Shown: piece by piece, positions 21,247 through 31,357 of the stretch
Layout of the letters: each line of letters opens with the position of its first letter
Numbering within the stretch: the first letter of the stretch is position 1
Assembly (NCBI GenBank): GCA_028564705.1
Contig: JAPXFQ010000934.1
Span: 310,001-374,000, forward strand
From: Apricaphanius iberus
Lineage: Eukaryota > Chordata > Actinopteri > Cyprinodontiformes > Aphaniidae
Direction of reading: 5' to 3'
Length of the DNA: 64,000 bases
Notes under the pieces: generated by a model
Databases searched by the model: none
What the model saw: only the letters and a program-made list of their open reading frames with translations
Told to the model about the DNA's origin: nothing
Program-made: the position numbers and the translations under genes

Positions 21247-22181
21247 ACTGGTGATGTCAGCTGTTTTTTTCTAGTATCAGGGATGTTTCCATTGACCTTG
21301 ACATTGTTTCAGGTGAGTCCTTCAGTTCATGTTATGGACCGTTCTGCAATTGAAATAGTCCTGGTTTGGTCCATCTTTATTTTTCTACTGTAGCTGCAGG
21401 AGTAACCATTAATGTTTCAGAGTTTAGTGATAGCAGGGAATCCTTTCTGGTTTGATTCTGTGCCACTTTTCAAGGTTGCCCCGTTCTCTTGTGGTCTGCT
21501 GATTAACATTCTTCATGTGTTCAGGAAGAAAACACCTGGATTATTTCTATCCACGTGCGTACAGAACCGACAAGGCTGTACCAAAGAACACATGTACCGT
21601 TACGACCATACTGGCAACCAGATCAAACTCAAGCCTGGTCCATGAATTCTTGGTTTGGATGAAACAAACCCTCTTTTGATCCAAGCATCTTTGGTATTTA
21701 AAGCGAGGATCTGAGGTTTACATATCAACAACATGTTTGGATCACAGCAAAGAAACTGTCTAGATATGCAAACATTTCTGGTATTTCTCCAGCGCGGTCT
21801 TTCATGACCCAGACTGACAAAACAGGCCCAGCCAGAACCAACACTTAAATCAATAAAGTTAGTTGTGTTTACATCTTTTTATCTGCTGTTCTCAGTAGGT
21901 GATGACGCTAAGAACCATCAGCCTCCACTCCGCCTGGATTCTCTCTTCTCTCTCCAGCCTTCTTCATGACTCATTTTATCGACTTATTGGCCTTTTCTGC
22001 TTTTCTCCAGTTTTTATGTGCAGATTCTTGGAGATGACAATCATGGCATCTCTAGTTTTTGAAGACTTTTTACCCTCATCCAAAATAATTCTTTACTTCA
22101 GAAGGTAAGTTTGATTAACAGCACCAAGGACCTAAAATTTAACTTTAATACAAAAAAAATCTAGTCTAGCTGTAATATATC
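21247..22181 (+). other. Possible 3' part of the unit 1 transcript (weak splice-like signals)
   Basis: After the last repeat the frame goes on A-T-M-A-T-G-D-V-S. Splice-like signals follow: CAG|GTGAGT at 21311-21318 and TACTGTAG before CTGCAGGAGTAA near 21393, which would end a protein L-F-Q-L-Q-E-stop. Another acceptor-like TGTGTTCAG lies near 21523 ahead of a 120-base open stretch ending K-L-K-P-G-P-stop. None of this is proved; such signals occur by chance. Confidence 0.25.
21852..21857 (+). terminator. AATAAA with downstream GT/T-rich element
   Basis: AATAAA is followed within 15 bases by GTTAGTTGTGTTTACATC and a T run, a good polyadenylation context. It would end a transcript from unit 1 about 600 bases after the minisatellite. 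Confidence 0.35.
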
Positions 22182-22472
22182 TGTTATGATCCGTCCCTGT
22201 TTGTTTCTCCCTTTTCCTCCCCGTCTGTGTCAATCAGTCTGTGTCCTGCTTGTTTTTAATGAATCCACCTGTTAGCCATTGTCTAATTAGTCCTTCCTGT
22301 GTTGTCCTCCTCTGTTCCATGCTGTTCTCCATTACTTGATTACCCTTCCCAAAAGTATTCATACCTTCCTTTGTTTGTCTGTGTTTGTTGGATTGTTGTC
22401 GTTCCTGTCCTAGGACGTCTCATCCCGTTAATTCTGTGGACTTTCTTCGATCTGTTGGATTATTTAATAAAA
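22182..22472 (+). mobile_element. LTR-like leader of unit 2
   Basis: It begins TGTTATGATCCGTCCCTG, as in unit 1, and keeps the same order of words (CACCTGTT, CCTCCTCTG, GATTACC, GTTGTCG, AATAAA). It has diverged a lot, and a stretch of about 35 bases corresponding to the end of the unit 1 leader is missing before AATACGATCCAACCAACTGG. The TATA box is weak. Since sequence after it is homologous to that after leader 1, these are two separate 5' halves and not the 5' and 3' LTRs of one element. Confidence 0.55.
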
Positions 22473-23494
22473 TGGGGCGTAAAGGCTCCAAATACAATCC
22501 AATACGATCCAACCAACTGGACCCACAGGAGCACGACGGCCACTCAAAGGAGGAATGGTTGGAGTTTATTGACTGGAGCATTAACAATGGACTGTACACT
22601 GATTCATATACACGGGTTCCCGGTTGGCCATCTGTCCCTACGACGCCGGACTCCGTGGATGGGATGAGGACCTTCCCTCTGCACCACAGCTCTCCAGCCG
22701 TTGCTTTATCGCTCCTCAGTCCTCCCTGGAGGATGCAGTTTGTGCTTCCCCGGCGTTCTTCCTTGCTCGCAGAGACGCTGAGCTGGAGGAATGCTCAGAC
22801 GTTTTCCTGGAGTCCTCCCTCGATCCCCTAGAGCTCGAGCCAGACCTCAGTAGCAGCAACCAGAACGGTTGGGTTCCCCTCCAGCCTTCCATCTTGGGCC
22901 CCGTCTGGAATCCATCTAGTCTCTGCGGTGGGGGAAATAAAGTTCTGCTCCCTCCTCCGACTCTCCATGCCACGTGGGTTCATCTTCTTTAACTCCTCCT
23001 CATGCTGCCCGACGTCGCTGCAGAAGATACCGTGGTTTGCCTCCTGTTTCTGGCTGTGAGGGCCTGGCTGCCGCCTCCATAGTTTCACTCGATTCTGCTG
23101 CCTGCTGCGACCTACTGGTCATGGTTTCTTCCAGCGAGCGGTCACCAGAGCCAGGGTCGTCTGTTCCTTTCCCAGAGCGTTTCCTGACAGACGCAGCCTG
23201 CCTCCTGCTCCAGTCTCCAGGCCGTGGCAGTTCTCCTCTACAGACTCTCAGTCTTCCTCAGTGGCCTCAACTGCTTTGGTTTTGGACAGCACCCTCTGGT
23301 GTTCGTTGACTGAGGAGGACTTTGAGAGGCTAATCAAAATGTTCAGGAGCGACTCCAAAGTGTTGATGTTAATTTTTGAACAATATGATGAATTTATTCA
23401 GTGGAGACACCAATTCTCCACTGGATTTTCTTTTGAGGACAATACTCAAACATTATCTAGTTCCCGGTTTATGAAATACATTTCTGGATCTTAG
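22472..23494 (+). pseudogene. Unit 2 ORF, decayed relative of the 18.5-kb ORF
   Basis: The ATG gives M-G-R-K-G-S-K, then S-N-Q-L-D-P-Q-E. The homologous acidic part, S-P-A-F-F-L-A-R-R-D-A-E-L-E-E ... S-S-L-D-P-L-E-L-E (near 22755-22845), is in another frame. The module L-T-E-E-D-F-E-R-L-I-K-M-F-R-S-D-S followed by I-F-E-Q-Y-D-E-F-I (23306-23398) is in the first frame again. At least three frame changes are needed, so as read it is a pseudogene unless introns intervene. The module matches unit 1 at about 17 of 31 positions. The frame stops at 23494, before any 42-base repeat. The V-P-rich frame at 24594-24861 may be its continuation. Confidence 0.55.
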
Positions 23495-23511
23495 TCTGAA
23501 CAGCCAGAGGT

Positions 23512-24215
23512 GTCATGATTCCAGTAGTGGGACTCTATTGCTGACACACGTACACTCGGGACTCAGTGATGCGTTTTTAAAACAATGATCTAATTTTTTT
23601 TCCTTTTCCTCTGTCGCCAGAGAATCAGAGGCTTCAGGGCTAGAAGGCTCGATGGGAAAAATCCAAGGGGCCTGACCGGGAGAGGAGAGAGAGGTGAGTG
23701 CCGGCACAAATCACTGAAGGACAACTGCAGATTGGGTTTCTTACTTGAAACGTTGGAGCATCACCGAGTGGGGGAAATATTTGAGGGTGTGTGCGTCTGT
23801 GGGTCTAGCTCGGAGCAGATCGATCCTGGAGTGCGAAATCCGCAGAAGGGAGCGCCGGGATGGGCAGGCAGGCAGAGAACAGAGTCCAGCTCGGGAGACC
23901 AGAGAAGGAGCCACCAGGGAGACTAACGCTGGGAGTCACGATCGTATGATCCAGGGAAGGATCGCCAAGCCCAGGAGAGCGATCGGAGCTGGAGGAGGAA
24001 AAACACGGTGAGTTATCTTTCTTAGAGAGTTTGACTGAATCGTAACGAGTGCAGAGCGTGGATTGTTACCACTCCGAACAGCGTTGACCATCTGGCGTCT
24101 GTCCCCGGTAGGCGTTCTCCTTTTATCTCCGCTCCCGAGATGGCTGATGGGAATCAGCTGCGACAGATCACCAGGAGCACGCGCCTGAGGAGGAAAAAGG
24201 TGAGCCCGGCGCAAA
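23512..24215 (-). mobile_element. LTR-like segment, minus strand
   Basis: On the minus strand it ends GAGTCCCACTACTGGAATCATGACA-like; the words GAGTCCCACTACTGG and CATGACA are the U5 end of another teleost LTR group. Upstream on that strand lie GATAAAAGGAG (TATA-like) and GCAGCTGATTCCCATCAGCC. It sits where unit 2 stops matching unit 1, so it may have inserted into unit 2. On the plus strand three GTGAG(T/C) donor-like words close purine-rich blocks (23694, 24009, 24199). Boundaries, especially the 24.2-kb end, are not certain. Confidence 0.4.
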
Positions 24216-24221
24216 AACAAG

Positions 24222-24249
<28 letters not shown>
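24222..24249. repeat. (AC)n microsatellite
   Basis: Twenty-eight bases of AC directly left of a MITE-like element. Confidence 0.95.
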
Positions 24250-24252
<3 letters not shown>

Positions 24253-24530
24253 TGGGTTTCTATGTCTTGTGGGGACTTCTCATTGACATAATGTTTTCCG
24301 TAGCGCCTTACCCTAACCTTAACCATCAAAAATTAATGCCTAACCCTGACCCTTACCCCAACCTAACCATAACCTAAGTGTAACCCTGACACTAAAACCA
24401 AATTTTAAGCCTCAAAAATTGCTTCAAACTTGTGGGGACCGGGATTTTGGTCCCCACAAGGGAGGTCGGTCCCCACTTGGATAGTAAACTTCAAATTTTT
24501 GGTCCCCACAAAGATAGTAATACCAGGTCC
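24250..24530. mobile_element. MITE-like element between two CA arrays
   Basis: Inverted ends: CTATGTCTTGTGGGGAC (24260-24276) against GTCCCCACAAAGATAGTAAT (24502-24521). An internal perfect 12-base stem, CTTGTGGGGACC at 24429-24440 and GGTCCCCACAAG at 24449-24460, has an 8-base loop. The interior is rich in CCTAACC words. This repeat, bordered by CA microsatellites, is familiar from many teleost genomes. Confidence 0.75.
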
Positions 24531-24536
24531 ACACAT

Positions 24537-24555
24537 ACACACACACACACACACA
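24537..24555. repeat. (AC)n microsatellite
   Basis: Nineteen bases of AC at the right side of the MITE-like element, mirroring the array on its left. Confidence 0.92.
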
Positions 24556-24593
24556 GATCCTCACAAGAGGTTATTTATGAACTTAATACTTCA

Positions 24594-24861
24594 GAGACTG
24601 TTTCAGAGCTCAGAGTGCAGTCGAGAACCTGGGACTCCAGTGACTGTTCCAACAGTTCCTGCAATGGTTCCAGTGACTGTTCCTGCGACGGTACCAGAGA
24701 TGGTTCCAGTGACTTTTCCTGCGACGGTACCAGAGACTCCCGTGACAGGTCCAGAACTCAAGACTCCAGGCTCGGGGTTTCTTGAGGGGGCCCAGTCCAC
24801 TGCTCCCTCAAGCGGCTGCCTGCAGCAGGTCGTGGAGCAGCGTTTGAAACTTAAAAAATAA
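24594..24861 (+). pseudogene. Val-Pro repeat ORF, possibly the 3' end of unit 2
   Basis: The frame ending at 24861 reads repeated V-P-A-x-V-P ... T-V-P-E blocks (P-V-T-V-P-A-T-V-P-E-M-V-P) and ends E-Q-R-L-K-L-K-K-stop. Its first bases, GAGACTGTTTCAGAGCTC, resemble the unit 1 text GAGACTGTATTTGAGCGCTC just before the 42-base repeats. It could therefore be the displaced continuation of unit 2, separated by the LTR-like and MITE insertions. Alternatively it is an unrelated low-complexity frame. No domain is recognised. Confidence 0.35.
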
Positions 24862-24939
24862 ACTGACTGATGAATATTGTTATAAAACAGGTATATATAA
24901 ATAATTTGAATTTTATGGATTTTATTCAGCATGTCCTGC

Positions 24940-25724
24940 AGCCGACTGCCGTCTGTTCTTGACTTGGCTGTCTCTGACTACTACAGTGTTTTTCAAAATC
25001 ACCAGTTTTATCCAATTAGAAACCTCTATCAGGAAATGTCATCTAACCCCTGAAGTGGCTGCTGGTTTTCTAGAAGTTTTTAAAAAGTTCCCTCCCGCAC
25101 CTTTACCTGCCCCCTGTGATTTTATCCTGAATGATTTTAACAGTAGGCTTCAATCTGCTCTCAACCTGCTGACTCCACTTAAAGTTGTAAACATACATTC
25201 TAAACGTACAATACCATGGAGAAATGAAGACCTTAAACATTAAAAAGGAGCTGCAGGGTGGCAGAAAGGAAATGGAGGAAAAATAAAATCACAATAAATC
25301 ATCAGATATACATAGAACCAGTGTTTCCTCTGTGGGAGCCCTTTGCATCGGGGATGGTGATCGGCTGTAGCTGCCTGGGTGGAGGTGGGGGTACCATCCC
25401 TCCCTCCTCTGGGCGCCCTGGGTCAGTGCCTTGGCTGCTGCCATGGACGATGGCTCCATGATGGCTTTTGCTGGTTCATCTGTACTCAGCCACTTGTTGC
25501 TTTGTTTACTGTAGCTTTTATGTGTGCGTGTGTGAGGAAGATGTGTTGGATTGGGGTGGGGGTGAGGTGCGGTGTGTGTGGTCGGTGGCTATAGTTGTGG
25601 TGATGATTTTATTTTGGGTTTGGGAAGGGTGGGGTTTGTTGGGTCAGTTTAACCTGTAAAGCATTTTGAGAAGCTTTGTAGTTGGAAAAGTGCTTTATAA
25701 ATACAGTTTGATTGATTGATTGAT
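24940..25724 (+). mobile_element. L2-type LINE, family I copy 2, internally deleted
   Basis: The 5' piece (about 24950-25310) encodes the endonuclease-to-RT linker: L-D-L-A-V-S-D-Y-Y-S-V-F-F-K near 24957-25000 and P-W-R-N-E-D-L-K-H near 25213-25240, then E-R-K-W-R-K in another frame. At 25318 it jumps straight into the 3' UTR shared with 10662-11051, and ends TGCTTTATAAATACAGTTTG with TTGA repeats. The whole RT is missing. It is a deletion derivative. Confidence 0.88.
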
Positions 25725-27500
25725 GTGAAGCCACTCAAGTTTCTGGCTCAAGAACCACTGAAAACTGTTGGAAAGAAATAGTTTAAAGTGTTAAAAACTT
25801 TGAAGTGTTGCTTTAAGATGGTGGATTTGACTGTTTCCCTTGTGGAGTCTATGCCTGGTTTTCCATCCCATGGCATTTTTCTCCCCAATCTGTTCATCTT
25901 CTGAAAGTTTAGCCTATTATTATAACATTCTTACTCTGCACCACTCAATGACTGTCTTTGCATTGACTCCGTAAAACGGATCACGAATCTCCGTTTAATC
26001 CTCTTAACAAAAGGGTGGAGGCCAAACCGGGCAAAGACAGGACCTTTGGAGGTAGTAAAGAAAACCCTTTAATATGGTTGTGTACCATAATAGACAATAG
26101 AGAGCTTGTCTTTATGAAAAAAAGGAGCAAAAATAGTGCAAGTGGGGACAATGCTAATACATCACCAGTCTTAGAGAGGTAAGTGCAACGTCATGAAGAA
26201 GAAGTGTGTAAAACTGTGAGAATTCAAGCAAGGAAGGAAATGACCAAGGGTTTCAGCAGCATATTATTATGTATTATGGAAAATAAATTGTTGTGGACCA
26301 ACTATTTTATTGGAAGACATGATGTAAAAATACCTTTTTTTTCAATGATATATGCCTTCGAACAGTCAGTGATTATCAGTCATGATCTTGCCTTCTGAGT
26401 GGTTTGAAAAAAAGCAGTTATTGTGTCTATCTACACAGTGTAATATATGCAATTTTATTTTTCTGTGAGTAATTTATCTTGGTTTTGGGACGCTGTGCCT
26501 ACTGATAGCATGACCAGGTACCTGCATCTATCTAACATCCACAGAAACAACAGTAATCTGTTCTGTTTTAGCACACGTGATGAAATGCAGCCGGTATTGG
26601 TGATGGTGTGTGAGAGAGAATGAAGGAAAGAAATCCTGAAGATGACTGTCATTTTTTCCACCTTTGACATGGACGTAACTTTAAAGCCTTGAGGGCAGCC
26701 GAAATGATGGGCAGTAACTGAATAGCTTTGTGCAGTAAAGAAAATAAAATAAATGGGGAGAAATGTTTGGACAGAGAAATAGGGTTTCTTCAGTGACTGC
26801 CAGCCGGTCGCCATGGCAACGTTTAGAGCCAGGACATGCTTGGGTCTTTCATATTGGTCTCCATTAGTCCACCTCCCATTTCTGTCAAGACAATCAGAAT
26901 CAAGCTGGTTTAAAAACAAAATGTTCCCCATATTGCTTTATTAATCAGATGTGGTTTAATTATTTCCTGATTTATTCTAATAAACACCCTTCCTGACCAG
27001 AACAGACTTTTTTTTTGCTAATGTTTTATCCAGGTTTTGTTAATTTAGGAATTCTGTTGGTTTATCTACACAAGATGTCCAACTGTGTGTCCTTGCTATG
27101 AATGATGGAGAAGAGATGAAATCATTTTCTTTATGGTCATAAAATATGCTTTGCATCCCAAACTTACCGAAAACTCTAAAGTTTATTTTCCTCAAGTGTT
27201 AGGTGTTCAGATTTTGATTATTTTTTTTATTTTATGCTCTATAGGTTCTTCCTGCTGGAGACTGGAATTAAATTCCACTTTAGCCAATTTTTGAATGGGG
27301 GAGCATTTCTCCACCTGAAGCGATCAGAAGTTGGAGAACTATCTGAGTGAACCGTCTCCTGACCCGTAAACTATTGGAGGAAAGCAGCAGAGATTGGCAC
27401 ACATCGAGCTTTATGGAGCGAGTCTAACCAGCCGCAACAGCCACAGTCACACCCTGAAGCCTCTGGAACTTTTCAATGTGTAGCCAGCAAGGATATTATT
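25725..27500. other. No gene recognised
   Basis: A 158-codon minus-strand frame at 26455-26931 has no known motif, no repeat structure and no splice context, so I do not call it. Otherwise AT-rich DNA. Confidence 0.5.
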
Positions 27501-28570
27501 GTTAACGAAAATGAACGAAATAACAAAAACTATAAGTAAAAACCATTTTCGTTAAATGTAATAAAAATTATTAAAACATGGATTGCCAGCTATCAGAAGA
27601 AGTGATTGAAACGATGATTATACACGCAACGGTCTGCAGAAAGAACTTCATAACAGGTGAGCTACGGCTAACAAACAAGCTAACATTGCTAACCAACACT
27701 GCAACAAAACAATGGCAATAGGAAGGAGAGCTGTGTATATCCAGTGTTGATGAATTATAATCCCTCTAGTTACTTGTTGTTGGTTTCTGCTCGCTGTACT
27801 GCATTATCTCTGTGGGGCGACTGTGGCTTTGGAGTTCAACTCAAAACCAGAGGGTTGACGGTTCGAGCCCCTGTCGTTGTGTCCCTGGGCAAGACACTTT
27901 ACCTACTGCCTACTGGAGTTGGCTAGGGGGGCCGAGGGGATGATATGGTAGCTTCACATCTGTCAGTCTGCCCAAGGCTACAAATGTAGCAGCTTCCACC
28001 AGTGTGTGAATGTGAATGAATAATGGAATTGTAAAGTGCCTTGGGTGTCTTAAAAAGCGCTGTATAAATTCCGGTCTGCCTATCGTCATGTCAGCAAAGG
28101 TTAATAGAAAGCTCCAATCTGGGATTACTTACTACTAGAATATGTGGGAATGATCATAAGCATCATAGTTCTCATAATGACTTAGCTTTTGTTTTGTCAG
28201 TGTTTTTTACAGAACTTCAGCACATTAATTAATTGTTGGGCTGTTTAATACACATATGCTGTTATTGTCTTTACAGAACCCTGAACATTACTCTGCCATA
28301 TATCTTTTATACTTGCCTGATTTGTATGGTTATTCATCTGGTCCTTATCAATACATTAAAAACAAAAGACTTTTCTGAGATTTTAATCACCACTTGTTTA
28401 ACAAAAAGACTAAAACTAAAACTAATAAAAAGTAAAGTGAAACTAAGCATTTTCAAAATACTAAAACCAAACTAGCTAACAAATGGTAAAGACTAATTAA
28501 AATTAAAATAGAATTGAAAATATTAAGTCAAAACTAAATAAAAACTAAAATCAATGTAAATTTTGCAATC
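27501..28570. mobile_element. AT-rich DNA-transposon remnant holding a SINE
   Basis: The left part has TTAACGAAAATG (27502-27513) and its exact complement CATTTTCGTTAA (27544-27555). The right part (28410-28560) repeats ACTAAAACTAAAAC-like words. Both are typical of a widespread teleost repeat with AACGAAAACTAAAA termini. The block AACAAACAAGCTAACATTGCTAACC near 27671 (only partly quoted here by its word GCTAACAAACAAGCTAAC-like core) has a reversed counterpart near 46490-46520. Confidence 0.4.
27814..28078 (+). mobile_element. tRNA-derived SINE, copy 2 (B box intact)
   Basis: It starts GGGGCGACTGTGGC. A B box, GGTTCGAGCCC, stands at 27860-27870. Then come CCCTGGGCAAGACACTTTAC and the tail AAAAAGCGCTGTATAAATTC. 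It has the same layout as the copies at 6534 and 29326; this is the only one with a recognisable B box. Confidence 0.88.
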
Positions 28571-29325
28571 AGGCAGATGAATTGGATATAGTGCCTGAAA
28601 ATCTTTTCTTTGATTTATTTATTTATCTGGACACCGTCCGTAAACTAAAAAAATATGTGCACATACTAATATGTAAAAAATGATGGACAGCCATTAGATT
28701 TTTGATTTGATGGTCCCTGGCTTCAATACGCCTTAATGGAAATCCGGATTTTTTTTTTGGAAAACAGTGCGGCAAAGAACCGTATGCACAAGACTAAACT
28801 CATGTATGTACAGTACATATCCAAGCATAAATGTCTGCATCACTGGTTTTGGTACATTTGTACAGCCTGGTTCGCTTCAGGCTTCTGGGATAATTCTGTT
28901 TGGATATTTTAGAACTCTTCTGTGACCCGTAAAGCTGAGCCAACTCTTCGCATTATCCACAAAGTTTTAGTTGGCTTGAGGTTGGAGTTTGGGAATGGAC
29001 ATCCCAGAAGCTTAATGCTGGCCAATGAGGACGATTCTACCACCAACATGCTAGAGGAGTGGTTTGAAAGCCTCATCTTGACTTTTAAAATCATTTTGAG
29101 CAAAGGCCTCAGTCTTTGTCTCGTCTGATCATCAAATGTTTGAGGATTTGTGTCCAGTTTGATGGTGTTGGATTCTAGAGCATGCTTTGGAAACTGGTTT
29201 AAACATGGACAGCACCACTGGTTTACCAGCAGTTTCCAGTTCACAATAGACTTAACCCATGGTGGTTCCTGGATTCTTCAACTTAACCCATTTTTTTGAG
29301 TTTGAATATTTCTTCAGAACACATC
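28571..29325. other. No gene recognised; an unplaced repeat-like block at 28900-29270
   Basis: The minus-strand frame 28909-29244 (111 codons) is basic and leucine-rich but shows no catalytic motif I can name. It may be a piece of a DNA transposon; I cannot assign it. Confidence 0.35.
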
Positions 29326-29610
29326 GGGGCCGACTGTGGCTCAGGATTTGGGCGTTTGCCTTGTAATCGTCGTTGTGTCCTTGGGCAAGATACTTCACCC
29401 GTTGCCCACTGGTGGTGGTCAGAGGGCTCGGTGGCGGCAGTGTCCGGCAGCATCGCCTCTGTCAGTGCGCCCCAGGGCAGCTGTGGCTACGGTGTAGCTT
29501 GCCATCATCAGTGTGTGAATGTGTGTGTGGATGGGTGAATGACTGAATGTAGTGTAAAGCGCTTTGGGGTCCGTATGGACTGAGTAAAGCGCTACACAAA
29601 TGCAGGCCAT
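29326..29610 (+). mobile_element. tRNA-derived SINE, copy 3
   Basis: GGGGCCGACTGTGGCTCAGG, then CCTTGGGCAAGATACTTCAC, a GC-rich middle, GTGTAAAGCGCTTTGGGG and AAAGCGCTACACAAATGCAG. The B box is deleted as in copy 1. Confidence 0.88.
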
Positions 29611-31357
29611 CTGAATAAACGCAGCTGCTGTTTTAAACTAAATGTTTAGTTCTCACACTCAACAACAGAGTTAAAGCAAAAATAGCTGCTGGATGCCTGA
29701 GTCATTCCGTTTATCTTCTATTTCTGCAGATTTTAATCCTTAATCCTTTCATCCCATTCATTTATTGTCTGTTTTACATACAGACTCAGTTTTCTCATCA
29801 AAAGCACAACATCCGTGCACAAACTATCCCTTCAGGATGAGCAGAAGAGAAGAATTTGGTTTGATTTTATGTAGTTCAGCAGGAAGACGCACACATCCAC
29901 CGTCTTTTTCTGCCTCCTTCCCCTCCGTCTCTGATCTGCGTCTCGCTGCAACGTCAGCAGCTTGAAAGATGTAACTGTTTATTAAAACTGACAAGATTCA
30001 TTGCCAAGTCTTGGTGAATGTGTTTGCGGGTGAGCATGTTGGGATTTAGGTGGGTGAGTTCACTGGTGTGTGTGTGAGAGAGACAGTCTGGTGTGAGACT
30101 AAACGGAAGAAGAAGGATGGAAGGGAAGAGAATAGAGAATCAGCTGCTTCTGTCAACACAGATGTTCAGCCTTTGTAAAAACCCGCTAAGCTTTTTCTCT
30201 CACCAAAAGAGGAAATGTTCATGAAGAGTACACGACAAAGACACAGCTATACACAAGATGTACAACAGACACAAAAGTGTAGGATGAAATGGAGCTACAC
30301 CAGAAATGATGTGGGCTCAATGGAACCTCCAAAATCCAGATAAAGGAGAAATAACTTCTGAGTTATCACAACACAGATTCTTCAGCAAGGCAGAGGTAGA
30401 AAGACAGGTCAGGGTGGATTTAGCATCATCATCCTTATCCAGGTATGGACACAGAGCTCCACTGAAATACAAGGACAGCAGGACCAAGTAACAAGGCGCC
30501 TTCTGAAAATGTACTGGTAGATGCAAATATGGTGAATGATGCACAATGCCTCCTGGAAAAATTACAAAGACCAACAAGGTGATACAGCGACAGTGACCTA
30601 TGAGAGATGATGGCTGCAAACGGCATAACCCAAGCCACAAGCAGCAGTGTTAGACATAGAGGTGGATTCTAGCAGCCAGAGGCGGACTGGAACAATAATC
30701 CTGACCAGCCACCACCACCCAATTATTGCAAAATGCCTACAGTGAGTGAAGTTGGTTACCTACTGATGTAAGAGTGTAAAATAATAAATCAAAGGCTACA
30801 TGCATCCACACACTGTTTCTCTGTTTCATTCACCAAAAAAAAGAAATATTTCTGTTCTACGGCAATAACCTCAAATCACAGTGTTGTAGTTCAATGTAAA
30901 GCCTGAACATTTAACCAACTGACTGACATTGCTCATGGGTTAACTATTAAAGAAAAAAGATGTGTTGGAGTTGGAATGAAAGTAGTTCTGAAACATCAGT
31001 TGTAATCCTGTCCTGGTTGCTGTCTGGTTCTCTAACCGATTTCTTTTTAGCAAGTTCTAATCTCTCCTTACCTATGAAAACCCTGTTTCATCTTCCCAGC
31101 TTCTGGCCTCTGCTCTTATCTATACTGCCTAACTCTGATGTTTTCGTTGGAAGAACAAAGATATGAAAATGTAAAAAACGAAATTTTAGCAGAATTAAAA
31201 CAAGTAGCAGTGAAATTTAATCTTTTCTGTACCATCTTTTTTTTTCTCAGCCAGTTATATTCTCTTTTCACCTGTGCAGACATGTACCCTGCACAGAGAT
31301 TGAAAGTAACAAACTACATTTATTTTACTAGCTTTTTTGTGTAATTGTAATTTTTAA
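29611..31357. other. No gene recognised
   Basis: No coding domain, RNA gene or terminal repeats were identified. The minus-strand frame at 30317-30640 has no known motif. Confidence 0.5.

Noticed and set aside
18248..22472. A single LTR retrotransposon with 5' LTR at 18248 and 3' LTR at 22182
   Set aside because: The two leaders are much too different, and the sequence after each is homologous (MGRK frame), so both are 5' parts.
24300..24400. Interstitial telomere repeat (CCCTAA-like words)
   Set aside because: Words are CCTAACC with variable spacing, not phased TTAGGG hexamers, and lie inside a MITE.
26455..26931. 158-codon minus-strand frame
   Set aside because: No motif, no splice context, no homologous copy in the window; it fits chance.
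27860..27870. tRNA gene suggested by A- and B-box words
   Set aside because: Sequence continues into a SINE body and LINE-like tail and does not fold as a cloverleaf by eye; two sister copies exist.
28909..29244. Minus-strand frame of 111 codons as a gene
   Set aside because: Could be transposon-derived but no diagnostic block was recognisable.
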